Part shown: in pieces, positions 7,919 to 17,031 of the stretch | Layout: every line of letters begins with the position of its first letter | Numbering within the stretch: the stretch's first letter is position 1 | Source of the DNA: Paenibacillus contaminans | GTDB taxonomy: Bacteria; Bacillota; Bacilli; Paenibacillales; NBRC-103111 | Direction: 5' to 3' | Assembly (NCBI RefSeq): GCF_003285015.1 | Contig: NZ_QMFB01000009.1 | Coordinates: 62,001 to 126,000 of the forward strand | DNA: 64,000 bases | The notes under the pieces: model-generated | Seen by the model: only the letters and a program-made list of their open reading frames with translations | Databases searched by the model: none | What the model was told of the DNA's origin: nothing | Program-made: the position numbers and the translations under genes

Positions 7919-9841
7919 ATGACCGATGGAACCGAAATGGGTACAATGCCGACGATAACGGTACATGAAGCATGTCCGCCCCCTGAGTGGGCGCTGCTTC
8001 AGCGGCTGCTGCTGGACACGATGAACAAGGCCGCTCTGGAGTTTGTCGCCCGCTATACCCGCGAAGACCGTACGCTCATCTGGCGGGATGTCTGGCCCGG
8101 CATGGACGGCTCGGACGACCCGTACGAGGGCTTTATGAACTTTCCGCTGCTTTATGCTCTCGGAGGGAGCCCGGAGGTATACCGGATATCGCGGGAAATT
8201 TGGGAAGCGATTACTTGGCAGTGGACGCAATACGGGCAAATTCACGACGAGTTCGATGCTTATTACGATTGGATGCATCACGGCGAAGGTTACTTGTTTT
8301 TCTACTTCTTCGGCTTGGCCGATCCTCATGTCCTCAAGGACCGTCAGAGGGCGGCCAAGTTTGCCGGGCTGTACTTGGGGGATCACCCGGATGCGCCGAA
8401 CTACGACAAGGAGAAAAAATTGATCCGTTCGCCGATTACGGGAAGCAAAGGACCCCGATTCCATCAGACGGCGGAGGATTGGGAGACGCACCGGGAAATA
8501 TTGGACGAATACTTGCCCCCGTTCGAGGACATCCCGGGCGTGGATGGGAACGGAACCGTCTGCCCGTGGTCGGATGACGGGACTTACCGGGAAATACTTG
8601 CCCGTATCAACATGCGGCAAGCGCGAGGAGACGTTCCGCTCAATTTGACCGCAACGGGCATGATGACCCACGCTTATCTGTACACGGGCGAAGCGCGCTA
8701 CCGGGATTGGGTCGTCCAATATTTGGACGTCTGGAAGGAACGAACGGCGCGTAACGGAGGCGTCGTTCCCGATAATATCGGCCTATCGGGCGAGATCGGC
8801 GAATATAACGACGGCAAATGGTGGGGCGGCTATTACGGGTGGCGCTGGCCGCACGGCGCGATGACGATTTTGGAGCCGCTCATCATTGCGGGCAGCAACG
8901 CCGCTCTGATGACCGGGGACGTCGCTCATCTGGATTTGGCCCGTTCGCAAATCGATATGCTGCGAGCGCTCGGCAAACGGGAAGACGGGCAGCTGCTTGT
9001 GCCGAGCCGCCACTACGACGACGGCTGGCGGGATTACCGTATCCCGCATCCGATGTATGCCATCTATTTATGGAATATGACGATGGAGGAAGAAGACGCG
9101 GCCAGAGCGGAGCGGGACTGGTCGGACGCCAGCTTCAATACGATCGACCGCCGCCACCGCAGCTACGGGCAGAGAACGAACGGAGGCCACATGGGCTATA
9201 ACGGCAATACGGCGCAGTGGTTTCGTTATATTCGCGGCCGCAACCCCGATTACCCGGTCGACATTCTCAGGGCGAATTACGCCATGGTTCAGGAGCAACT
9301 CGGCAAAATCCGTTCGCCTGAATTCGCTCCCGAGCTTACGGCGCTGTCCCAGGCCTCCTTGACCATACATCAATGGCAGGAGCTGACGCCGGTTATCATC
9401 GAAGGCTTGGCGCAGCTTACGATGGGCGGTCCGATGCATGTGTATCACGGAGGGCTGCAGCATGCCCGGGTACGTTATTTCGACGCGGCGGAGAAGCGCC
9501 CTGGACTGCCGCAAGGAGTCGCCGCACTGGTGGAGCGGCTGGCCGCCGATTCCGTCACTCTGCGGCTGGTCAATATGGACTTGAAGCCGCAGAAGGTTAT
9601 CGTTCAGGCCGGCGTATTCGGCGAGCATGAATTTACAAGCGCCGAGAAGCTGACGGATGAGGGTTCGCATCTTGAATCCTTGGAGTGTCGGGGCAAGCGG
9701 CTGCTCGTCGAATTGGCCGCAGGGGCAGGCGTCGGGCTGTGTTTGGGGATGAGGCGTTATGTCAATCAACCGAGCTATGAAACGCCCTGGAGCCAAGCCG
9801 CAGCTCCCTTTTCGGAGATCCAAGGCAGAGAGCGGGATTAG
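7919..9841 (+). CDS. Unrecognised 640-residue protein, paralog of the 31660 gene
   Basis: A large cytoplasmic protein of a family I cannot name. Its most conserved parts, judged against the paralog at 31660, are DGSDDPYEGFMN, YDWMHHGEGYLF, LSGEIGEYNDGKWWGGYYGW followed by RWPHG, and a C-terminal block with HGGLQHARVRYFD and RPGLPQGV. Aromatic, acidic and His residues in repeated helical segments suggest an alpha/alpha-toroid catalytic domain, followed by a smaller beta domain. The start is ATG 7919 behind GGAGG; a GTG at 7889 is in frame but lies inside the preceding gene. Both copies of the family are in clusters with an aldo/keto reductase. Confidence 0.85.
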   Translation: MTDGTEMGTMPTITVHEACPPPEWALLQRLLLDTMNKAALEFVARYTREDRTLIWRDVWPGMDGSDDPYEGFMNFPLLYALGGSPEVYRISREIWEAITWQWTQYGQIHDEFDAYYDWMHHGEGYLFFYFFGLADPHVLKDRQRAAKFAGLYLGDHPDAPNYDKEKKLIRSPITGSKGPRFHQTAEDWETHREILDEYLPPFEDIPGVDGNGTVCPWSDDGTYREILARINMRQARGDVPLNLTATGMMTHAYLYTGEARYRDWVVQYLDVWKERTARNGGVVPDNIGLSGEIGEYNDGKWWGGYYGWRWPHGAMTILEPLIIAGSNAALMTGDVAHLDLARSQIDMLRALGKREDGQLLVPSRHYDDGWRDYRIPHPMYAIYLWNMTMEEEDAARAERDWSDASFNTIDRRHRSYGQRTNGGHMGYNGNTAQWFRYIRGRNPDYPVDILRANYAMVQEQLGKIRSPEFAPELTALSQASLTIHQWQELTPVIIEGLAQLTMGGPMHVYHGGLQHARVRYFDAAEKRPGLPQGVAALVERLAADSVTLRLVNMDLKPQKVIVQAGVFGEHEFTSAEKLTDEGSHLESLECRGKRLLVELAAGAGVGLCLGMRRYVNQPSYETPWSQAAAPFSEIQGRERD

Positions 9842-9978
9842 GCGAAGATCAACCCGAATAAGATTTGCGGAAACGGCCGTCCTTTTCCGTTCATCGAAGG
9901 TCCCATTCCGGGATACGAGCGGAGAAGGCGGGCGAGGGTTTGAAGTAACGTTGCTCATAATGACGGGGAGGAAAAGAA

Positions 9979-12222
9979 ATGGACTCGATCAATCATACGT
10001 TTCTTACGCTGCATGTCTCGGCGGACGGCAGCGACGGCTGGAGCGGACGCCTTGCCGAGCCGAATCGCGACGGCACCGACGGGCCGCTGGCTACGCTTGC
10101 GGCAGCCCGCGATGTGCTGCGCCGTTTGCGCCTGGAGCGCCGGTTGGGCGGTCCCGCCAAGGTGCTTATTCACGGAGGCTTATATGAAATAGCCGAGCCG
10201 CTGGTTTTCGGGCTCGAGGATCTCGGAACGGCGGACACGCCCGTTACCTATGCCGCCGCGGGAGACGGCGAGGTCGTACTGGCCGGCGGATTCCGGCTAA
10301 CGCAGTTCGAGCCTTGGCAAGGAAAGACGCTGCGCCTGGATTTGCGAAAGTCCGGCCATAGCGGCCATGCCTTCCGGCAATTGTTCTATAACGGCGTCCG
10401 TCAAGCGGTCGCGCGTTATCCGAACTTCGATCACGAAAATCCGTACGGTGGCGGCTGGCTTTATGTCGACGGAGATCCGGTTCCGATGTACGAGAACGGG
10501 CATGGCACGAAGGATACGCTGGTATGCTCCGGCTTGAAGGGCAAAAAGTGGACTGGTCTGGATAAGGCGGAAGTGTTCATTTATCCCCGCTATAACTGGA
10601 TTAATGACAGGCTGCCCATAACGGCTTTCAACCCGGAAACCGGCGAGTTGAAGCTGGGCAAAGACGCCAGCTACGAAATATATCCCGGGGACCGCTTCTA
10701 CGTCTACAACGTGGCGGAGGAGCTTGACGCTCCCGGAGAATGGTATTTGGACGAGCAGAACGAGACGCTTTATTTCTATCCTCCCGACGATAATTGGCGG
10801 GAGGCCGTCATTACCGTGCCGGTCTGCGAGCATATTATCGAAGTGCGCGGCCCTGCGGACTCGGACGTCGATCCTTACATCGAGAAGCTGAATTGGGTTG
10901 ACCGGGATTTGTCCATGCGGCTGATGCAAAATCCGGAAGACATCAAGCTCGGTTATACGAGCTTCCAGGGAATCACGCTGGACGGCTGCGACGGCTGCGC
11001 CGCTTACGTCCGCAACGCACGCGGCGTCAAGCTGCTCGGCTGCACGGTTCGCAATACGGGAGCGGTCGGCGTTCTTGTGATCGGCGGCGCACAATGCGAA
11101 GTGCGAGATTGCGACGTTTACGAGACAGGCAACCACGGCATTTATATGTCCGGCGGCATGCGATACCCGTTCCGCGGGTGGTATAAGCCTTGCGGCCACG
11201 AAGCGGCAAACAACTATATCCACCATATCGGCGTGTACCAGAAAAGCTCGGCCGGCATATCCATCAACGGCGTCGGAATCGCCGTCCGCCACAATTACAT
11301 TCATGACGGGCCGAGATGGGGAATTACGTCGCGCGGCAACGACAATTTCATCGAATATAATCACATCCGCCATGTGAACATCGAAACGAGCGATACGGCG
11401 GCCATCTATTTGGTGGATCGGGACTGGTCGATGAGAGGCACGAAAATCCGGTTTAACAGGATTCACGACATTCTCGGCTACCACTACTCGGACGGCGTCT
11501 GGCATTCCCCGGCCTTTGCGTTCGGCATTTATCTGGACGATTGGACGAGCGGCGTCGAAGTCTACGGCAATTTGACCTATCGTACGCCCAGAGCGGGCGT
11601 TTATGTTCATGCCGGCCAGAATAATGTCGTGGAGAATAACATGCTCCTGCAAACAACGGGCGAAGGTGCCTATTTCCGCAGATGGGAAGCGGATAAGGAA
11701 TATCACCACCTAGGCACGACAGGCAATGCGCTCAGAAACAACGTGTTTCGCCGCAATATTTTATGGTCCGAAGGGCGGCATGCCTTTGCTTATCGGTTTG
11801 ATAATGCGGGCAGGGAAGAGAAGGCAGACAATGCCGATTCCGGCTCGCAGCAGACGCTGGACGTGGAGAAAAATAGTTGGGAGAGCAATTTGTTCTGGTA
11901 TCCGAACAGCGCACCCGACGTCAAGATTAATTGGATGGATCAAAAAGAGCAACGGAGCAGCGAGGAATGGCGGCAGCAGGGCCATGATGCAGGCAGCGTA
12001 GAGGCGGACCCTCTGCTGTCCTCGCCGGAGCGCGACGATTACCGCCTTGCGGCGGGGAGTCCGGCGGATCGGATCGGCTTCGTTCCTCTCCCGCTTGACT
12101 TGATGGGACTGATCCAGGGAGAATACCGCAAGGTCTGGCCCGTTGTCGAAGCTTCCGGCGCGCGCGAAAAGCCGCTTGTCAAAGCTCACGGAGACGGAGT
12201 AGTCGGCTCGGAGATTTTATAG
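9979..12222 (+). CDS. Right-handed parallel beta-helix protein, possible glycoside hydrolase or lyase
   Basis: A 747-residue protein. The opening LHVSADGSDGWSGRLAEPN and the following ATLAAARDVLRRLR are typical of long beta-helix carbohydrate enzymes, including GH141-like proteins. Residues about 320-560 show repeated short strands with N and G turns (VRNARGVKLLGCTVRNTGAV, YIHDGPRWGITSRGNDNFIE, VYGNLTYRTPRAGVYVHAG), the mark of the helix coils. There is no signal peptide, so it is probably cytoplasmic. GGGGAGG precedes the ATG. It is the last gene of locus A and lies 137 bases after the 640-residue unknown. Family and substrate are not settled by sequence reading. Confidence 0.85.
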   Translation: MDSINHTFLTLHVSADGSDGWSGRLAEPNRDGTDGPLATLAAARDVLRRLRLERRLGGPAKVLIHGGLYEIAEPLVFGLEDLGTADTPVTYAAAGDGEVVLAGGFRLTQFEPWQGKTLRLDLRKSGHSGHAFRQLFYNGVRQAVARYPNFDHENPYGGGWLYVDGDPVPMYENGHGTKDTLVCSGLKGKKWTGLDKAEVFIYPRYNWINDRLPITAFNPETGELKLGKDASYEIYPGDRFYVYNVAEELDAPGEWYLDEQNETLYFYPPDDNWREAVITVPVCEHIIEVRGPADSDVDPYIEKLNWVDRDLSMRLMQNPEDIKLGYTSFQGITLDGCDGCAAYVRNARGVKLLGCTVRNTGAVGVLVIGGAQCEVRDCDVYETGNHGIYMSGGMRYPFRGWYKPCGHEAANNYIHHIGVYQKSSAGISINGVGIAVRHNYIHDGPRWGITSRGNDNFIEYNHIRHVNIETSDTAAIYLVDRDWSMRGTKIRFNRIHDILGYHYSDGVWHSPAFAFGIYLDDWTSGVEVYGNLTYRTPRAGVYVHAGQNNVVENNMLLQTTGEGAYFRRWEADKEYHHLGTTGNALRNNVFRRNILWSEGRHAFAYRFDNAGREEKADNADSGSQQTLDVEKNSWESNLFWYPNSAPDVKINWMDQKEQRSSEEWRQQGHDAGSVEADPLLSSPERDDYRLAAGSPADRIGFVPLPLDLMGLIQGEYRKVWPVVEASGAREKPLVKAHGDGVVGSEIL

Positions 12223-12285
12223 GGAGCCTTCCCGCACATACGGTCTGCCGACCGAATTAGGTGAAACATATTTATATTTTGAAAA

Positions 12286-12331
12286 AAGACGCTTCCATCT
12301 CCGCATAAACAGTGGTTTTGGAGGCGTCTTT
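12286..12331. terminator. Hairpin ending locus A
   Basis: A 13-bp stem, AAAGACGCTTCCA paired with TGGAGGCGTCTTT, with one wobble pair. The T run is better on the minus strand than on the plus strand. The loop contains TCTCCGC, and the overall shape resembles hairpins at 24599 and 62335. Confidence 0.6.
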
Positions 12332-12444
12332 GCATATCTTTCGGGGCTGATTCCCTTGTTGCCCCCTTTTGGGACGGCCGGATTTGTCCCTGGCGCGCCC
12401 GCTTTGCTATGATGGGAGCAGAATGAACGAAGGGCGGTTGCGCC

Positions 12445-13125
12445 GTGAAAACGAACATATTGATCGCAGATGACGATCCGCATATTTTGGAGCTGCTGCG
12501 TTTTTATTTGCGCAGGGAGCACTATGGGGTTTACGAGGCCGCCGACGGCGGGGAGGCGCTGCGCCTGCTCGAGCGCGAGGAAGTTCGTCTGGCGGTCGTC
12601 GATATTATGATGCCGGTAAAGGACGGACTCGCGTTATGCCGGGAAATTCGCGACCATTACGATATTCCGGTTATTTTGCTGACCGCGCGCGGGGAGCTCG
12701 AAGACAAGGAGAAAGGCTTCCTCGCGGGAACGGACGATTATCTCGTCAAACCGTTCGAGCCGAAGGAGCTGCTGTTCCGGGTGAAGGCGCTGCTGCGCCG
12801 CTACCAGTCGGTATCCTCGGAGACGATCCGGCTGAACGAAACGGTTATCGACCGCAAAAGCTACGAGGTTCGCGTCGCGGGCGAGGCGGTTCAGCTGCCG
12901 CTGAAGGAATTCGAGCTGCTGGCGCATCTGGCCTCGTTCCCGAACCGGACGTTCACCCGTTTGCAATTGATCGATGCGATCTGGGGCGCGGATTACGACG
13001 GCGACAGCCGCACGGTCGACGTACATATCAAGAGGCTGCGCGAGCGGTTTCTGGACAAGTCCCGCGATTTCGCGATCGTTACCGTGCGCGGGCTCGGTTA
13101 TAAGCTCGAGGTTACGGGCGAATGA
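12445..13125 (+). CDS. OmpR-family response regulator
   Basis: A 226-residue regulator with a receiver domain (residues 1-118; acidic pair DDD at 10-12, phosphoacceptor Asp53 in VVDIMMP, Lys102 in YLVKPFEP) and a winged-helix DNA-binding domain (residues 128-226, ending VTVRGLGYKLE). The start is GTG 12445 with only a weak ribosome site. Its stop overlaps the start of the kinase gene by four bases, so it forms one two-component system with it. The MMPL exporter 100 bases after the kinase is the most likely target, by position only. Confidence 0.95.
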   Translation: MKTNILIADDDPHILELLRFYLRREHYGVYEAADGGEALRLLEREEVRLAVVDIMMPVKDGLALCREIRDHYDIPVILLTARGELEDKEKGFLAGTDDYLVKPFEPKELLFRVKALLRRYQSVSSETIRLNETVIDRKSYEVRVAGEAVQLPLKEFELLAHLASFPNRTFTRLQLIDAIWGADYDGDSRTVDVHIKRLRERFLDKSRDFAIVTVRGLGYKLEVTGE

Positions 13126-14498
13126 AGACGCTATATGTACGCATCGCCTTGACGTTTATCCTCATCGCCTTCGTCAGCGCCGTATTGGGGCTGTTCGGAA
13201 CCAACCTGTACTACCAGTCGAAAATCCGCGATTACAATGAGCATAAAATCCGCCATATTGCGGAGGAAATCCGCTCTTTATACGGACGGATGCCGGGACT
13301 TGACGAAGGCGATTATTTCCGGCATATTGCGAATCTCGGCTTCCAGCTGTATGCGGTAAAGGCCGACGGACAAGCGGAAGCTTACGGCTCCCCGTTCAAA
13401 CGGACGGAAATCGATCCCGCCATTGTAGCCCGGGTGCTGGACGGGGGCACGTATGACGGCATGATCGAGGAGCCGCACCGGCTTTCGGTCATCGGCCTTT
13501 TTGAAAACAGCTTGCGCAACAGCGTCGGGCTGCCGTTCGATGCAGGCGGCCAGCGGGTTGCCGTATTCGTCCGCCCCGATTTGGAGCAGCAGCTTGGAGA
13601 GGTACGGATTATCGCGGCGCTTCTGCTTGGGTTGACGTTCGTTTGCAGCATTGCGTTTATTTTCGTGTTAACGCGGTTTATCGTTAAGCCCGTTAAGCAG
13701 CTGACGGCTGCCACCCGGAAAATCGCGGAGGGCGACTACGACATCAAGCTTGATGTGGCGAGGCGCGATGAACTCGGGAATATGGCTCGTCATTTCACGC
13801 AGATGGCGGAAGCGCTGCAAAAGCTCGACGAGATGCGGCAAACGTTCGTCGCGAACGTCTCACATGAAATTCAATCGCCGCTGACCTCGATTCAGGGCTT
13901 TGCTCAAGCCGCCCGCGAGGATGAAGTGACGGGGGAAGAACGCCGGCGATATTTGGCCATCATCGAGGAGGAAAGCAGGCGGTTGTCGCTGCTCGGCAAG
14001 CAGCTGCTGACGCTTGCCGCGCTCGACAAGGACAGCGGCGCCGTCAAAAAAACGACGTTCCGGCTGGACGAGCAAATTCGCCAGGTCGTGCTCGTATCGG
14101 AGTGGCAGCTGCGGGAAAAAGAGATGGCGGTGGAGCTTGAGCTTCCTGAAGCCGACGTGACGGCCGATAAACAGCTGCTGCACCAGGTATGGCTCAATTT
14201 AATCGCTAACGCCATTAAATTTTCGGAGCGCGGCGGCTCGGTTTCTATCGAGATGAACGTCGGCCGGGAAATGGCGGTGACCGTCCGCGATAACGGAGCC
14301 GGTATTCCGGAGGCGGAGCTGCTCCATATATTCGACCGCTTCTACAAAGCGGACAAAGCGCGAAACCGAACCCGTTCCGGCAGCGGCCTCGGACTTTCGA
14401 TCGTTCACAAAATCGTGCAGGTTCACGGAGGAACGGTTGAAGTCCGCAGCAGGCTTGGGGAAGGGACGGCGTTTACGGTTCGTCTGCCAAACTCGTAA
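13122..14498 (+). CDS. Membrane sensor histidine kinase
   Basis: A 458-residue kinase that pairs with the preceding response regulator (ATGA overlap). Membrane helices lie at about 7-29 and 164-187 and enclose an outside sensor of about 130 residues. HAMP follows at about 185-237. The phosphorylated His is His248 in FVANVSHEIQSPL, and the ATPase domain shows NLIANAIKF, DNGAGIP and GSGLGLSIV. All kinase boxes are intact. The signal is unknown; the neighbouring exporter suggests stress by a hydrophobic compound or envelope damage. Confidence 0.95.
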   Translation: MKTLYVRIALTFILIAFVSAVLGLFGTNLYYQSKIRDYNEHKIRHIAEEIRSLYGRMPGLDEGDYFRHIANLGFQLYAVKADGQAEAYGSPFKRTEIDPAIVARVLDGGTYDGMIEEPHRLSVIGLFENSLRNSVGLPFDAGGQRVAVFVRPDLEQQLGEVRIIAALLLGLTFVCSIAFIFVLTRFIVKPVKQLTAATRKIAEGDYDIKLDVARRDELGNMARHFTQMAEALQKLDEMRQTFVANVSHEIQSPLTSIQGFAQAAREDEVTGEERRRYLAIIEEESRRLSLLGKQLLTLAALDKDSGAVKKTTFRLDEQIRQVVLVSEWQLREKEMAVELELPEADVTADKQLLHQVWLNLIANAIKFSERGGSVSIEMNVGREMAVTVRDNGAGIPEAELLHIFDRFYKADKARNRTRSGSGLGLSIVHKIVQVHGGTVEVRSRLGEGTAFTVRLPNS

Positions 14499-14599
14499 GG
14501 TTATTCGCGCCGATTTGTAATATGCCGTTCATCACTTGTTCATATTTCTTTTCTACGATACGGGAGAGAAGAGAAATTGCGACAGGAGGATGAGCGTGC

Positions 14600-16819
14600 A
14601 TGATGCGATTCATTAATAAAATAACCGGCTGGACGGGCAGCCCGAAGGGAGCCAAAATCGTCCTGATCGGCTGGCTTGCGGCCATTATTGCTCTGAGCGG
14701 CGCAGCGCCTGCGGCCAAAAAATTCGCCGTCAGCGCCGGAGAAGGAAGCATTCACGACGATAAACCGTCCGCTGTGGCGGCACAAATCATGAACGAGCGT
14801 TTTCCGTCGAATGAAGGACTGCCCGCTTTGGTCGTGTTTAGCGGCAAGGACGCGTCGGGCGCCGAGCAGCGGGCCAAGATTGCAGCATTTAGCAAGTGGC
14901 TCGCCTCGGACGGGAAGCCGGAGCAGGTAGCCGGCTCACTGCCTTTTCACCAGCTGCCGGAAGCCGTGCAGGATCAAATGTTTTCGCAGGACAAGACGAC
15001 GCTCATCTTTCCCGTCAGCTTGAAGAAGGATCTCGCCTCCGATCAACTGTACGATACGATCGAGCAGCTTCGCGAAGGGATCGCGCAGATCGGCATGGAC
15101 GGCATGCAAACGGAAATAACGGGGCCTGCCGGAATTGCCGCGGATACGACCAATCTGTTCAAAAACGCCGATTTCGTGCTTATGTTTGCGACGATCGGCT
15201 TGATTCTGGTCATTCTCATTATCATATACCGTTCGCCGCTTTTGGCGGTCATCCCGCTGCTCATAGCCGGAGTCGTTTATCAGGCGGTCGATCGTTTGAT
15301 CGGCTTGGCGGGCAAGAACGGATGGTTTTTGATCGACAAGCAGTCGCTCTCGATTATGATGATTTTGCTTTTTGCCGTTTTGACGGACTATTGTTTGTTC
15401 GTGTTCTCCAGATATAGGGAGGAGCTGCGCAAGGGAGGCGGCAAATACGACGCGATGCGCGAAGCGATGACGCATGTGGGCGAGCCGATCCTGTTCAGCG
15501 GCGGCACGGTGCTGATGGCCATGCTGACGCTGTTCGCGGCCGTATTTAAGCCGTATCATCATTTTGCGCCGGTGTTTTCGATCGCCATGGCCGTTATTTT
15601 GCTCGGCGGACTGACACTTATTCCTGCGGTATTCGCGCTGCTCGGACGCAAAGCGTTCTGGCCGTTCGCACCGAAGCCGGAAACGGCCGGGAAGCCGCAA
15701 AAATCGGGCGTTTGGCACGCGATCGCCGCGTTCGTCGTCAAGCGTCCCGTCATTCCCGCGAGCGTACTATTGGCTATGCTCATTGGACTATCCGTCAACT
15801 TCGGCACGATGAGCTTCTCGTTTAATTTGATGAAGTCGTTCCCGGACGATATCTCGTCCCGTAAAGGCTACGAGCTGCTGGAGCAGAAGTTTCCGAAAGG
15901 CCAGCTTGCGCCGGTATCGGTTATTCTCGAATCGGATAAAGAGATCACGATGGATGAAGCCTTCGTTCGCAACCTGACGAAGCTTGCCGGCGAGCTGGAC
16001 GGCCAAACGGGCGTCGATTCGGTTACGCCCGAAATCAAGCCCGATTTTGCCAAGGCAGATACCGCGCTGCCTAGAAATTTCTTATCCGCGGATAAACGTG
16101 CAATAAAGCTTCAGCTTATTACGGCGGATAATCCGTATGATCAATCCGCGCTCGACGCCATGAAGGCATTGCGCGAGAATAGCGAAGCGCTGCTTGCCGG
16201 GAGCGGGCTTTCAACCGCCGATTTCCATATGCATTTCGCCGGACAAACGGCAGAGCAGGTTGACGTCAGCGATATGAACGGACGCGATACGATTGTCATT
16301 TTCTCGCTGATTTCGGTATTTATTACCCTAATGCTGCTGCTGCAAACGCGCTCCGTCCGGCTTTCCCTGCTTATGATCGCTACGATTCTGCTGTCTTATA
16401 CAGCGACTATGGGACTCGGCTGGCTGATCTTCCATTATGGTCTCGGCTACGATGCGATCAGCTACCGGCTGCCGGTATACACGTTTGTTTTCCTCGTGGC
16501 GCTCGGGGTGGATTATAACATTATGCTTGTTTCGCGAATTCGCGAGGAAGCAAGGCAAATGGAATGGAAGGAGGCCGTGCGCAGAGGCGTGGCTTTGACC
16601 GGTGGGGTGATTTCATCGGCCGGCCTTATTCTTGCCGCTACCTTCTGCGTGTTGATCACCCAGCCGCTGCAGGAGCTGTTCTTATTCGGCTTGACGATGG
16701 CGCTCGGCATTCTGATGGATACGTTCCTCGTACGCGGCATCCTGCTTCCGGCCATCATGACCTTAATGGGCGGCGGGAAAAGCGTCGGCAAGCGGATCAA
16801 TAAAACGGCGCAGCTGTAA
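14600..16819 (+). CDS. MMPL/RND-family membrane transporter
   Basis: A 739-residue exporter of the MMPL group within the RND superfamily. It has the usual two-half layout: one membrane helix near residues 17-36, a large outside loop, five helices at about 195-350 (including LFAVLTDYCLFVFSRYREEL), then helix 7 near 388, a second outside loop and five more helices at about 560-725 (including FVFLVALGVDYNIMLVSRIREE). The paired TDYC and VDYN acidic motifs are in the proton-relay position. Such proteins export lipids, antibiotics or peptides. AGGAGG lies 10 bases before ATG 14600. It probably responds to the upstream two-component system. Confidence 0.93.
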   Translation: MMRFINKITGWTGSPKGAKIVLIGWLAAIIALSGAAPAAKKFAVSAGEGSIHDDKPSAVAAQIMNERFPSNEGLPALVVFSGKDASGAEQRAKIAAFSKWLASDGKPEQVAGSLPFHQLPEAVQDQMFSQDKTTLIFPVSLKKDLASDQLYDTIEQLREGIAQIGMDGMQTEITGPAGIAADTTNLFKNADFVLMFATIGLILVILIIIYRSPLLAVIPLLIAGVVYQAVDRLIGLAGKNGWFLIDKQSLSIMMILLFAVLTDYCLFVFSRYREELRKGGGKYDAMREAMTHVGEPILFSGGTVLMAMLTLFAAVFKPYHHFAPVFSIAMAVILLGGLTLIPAVFALLGRKAFWPFAPKPETAGKPQKSGVWHAIAAFVVKRPVIPASVLLAMLIGLSVNFGTMSFSFNLMKSFPDDISSRKGYELLEQKFPKGQLAPVSVILESDKEITMDEAFVRNLTKLAGELDGQTGVDSVTPEIKPDFAKADTALPRNFLSADKRAIKLQLITADNPYDQSALDAMKALRENSEALLAGSGLSTADFHMHFAGQTAEQVDVSDMNGRDTIVIFSLISVFITLMLLLQTRSVRLSLLMIATILLSYTATMGLGWLIFHYGLGYDAISYRLPVYTFVFLVALGVDYNIMLVSRIREEARQMEWKEAVRRGVALTGGVISSAGLILAATFCVLITQPLQELFLFGLTMALGILMDTFLVRGILLPAIMTLMGGGKSVGKRINKTAQL

Positions 16820-16827
16820 ACTATCGG

Positions 16828-16876
16828 GAGAGGCTCTCTTCAGGTCGCATTGACCGAAGGACAGCCTCTTCTTTTT
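16828..16876 (+). terminator. Terminator of the MMPL gene
   Basis: GAGAGGCT pairs with AGCCTCTT across an inner GGTC/GACC stem and is followed by CTTTTTG. It lies nine bases after the MMPL stop codon. Confidence 0.75.
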
Positions 16877-17031
16877 GCTGTAAAAGGATTTTGCCCGTTC
16901 GGCAGAGAATGTTATCACAGGCCTTATTTAGCGTTCAAGATGAATAATCGGGCTCAAAATAACGACCCTAACCATAACGGCGAAACGTCTCCGGCGATGC
17001 AGGGGAATCGCCAAAAAGGAGCTGCAGGAGC

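Noticed and set aside
10297..11709. 470-codon frame opposite the beta-helix gene
   Set aside because: A shadow of a GC-rich coding gene; its protein is Arg- and Val-rich with no domain, and the plus-strand gene has clear family features.
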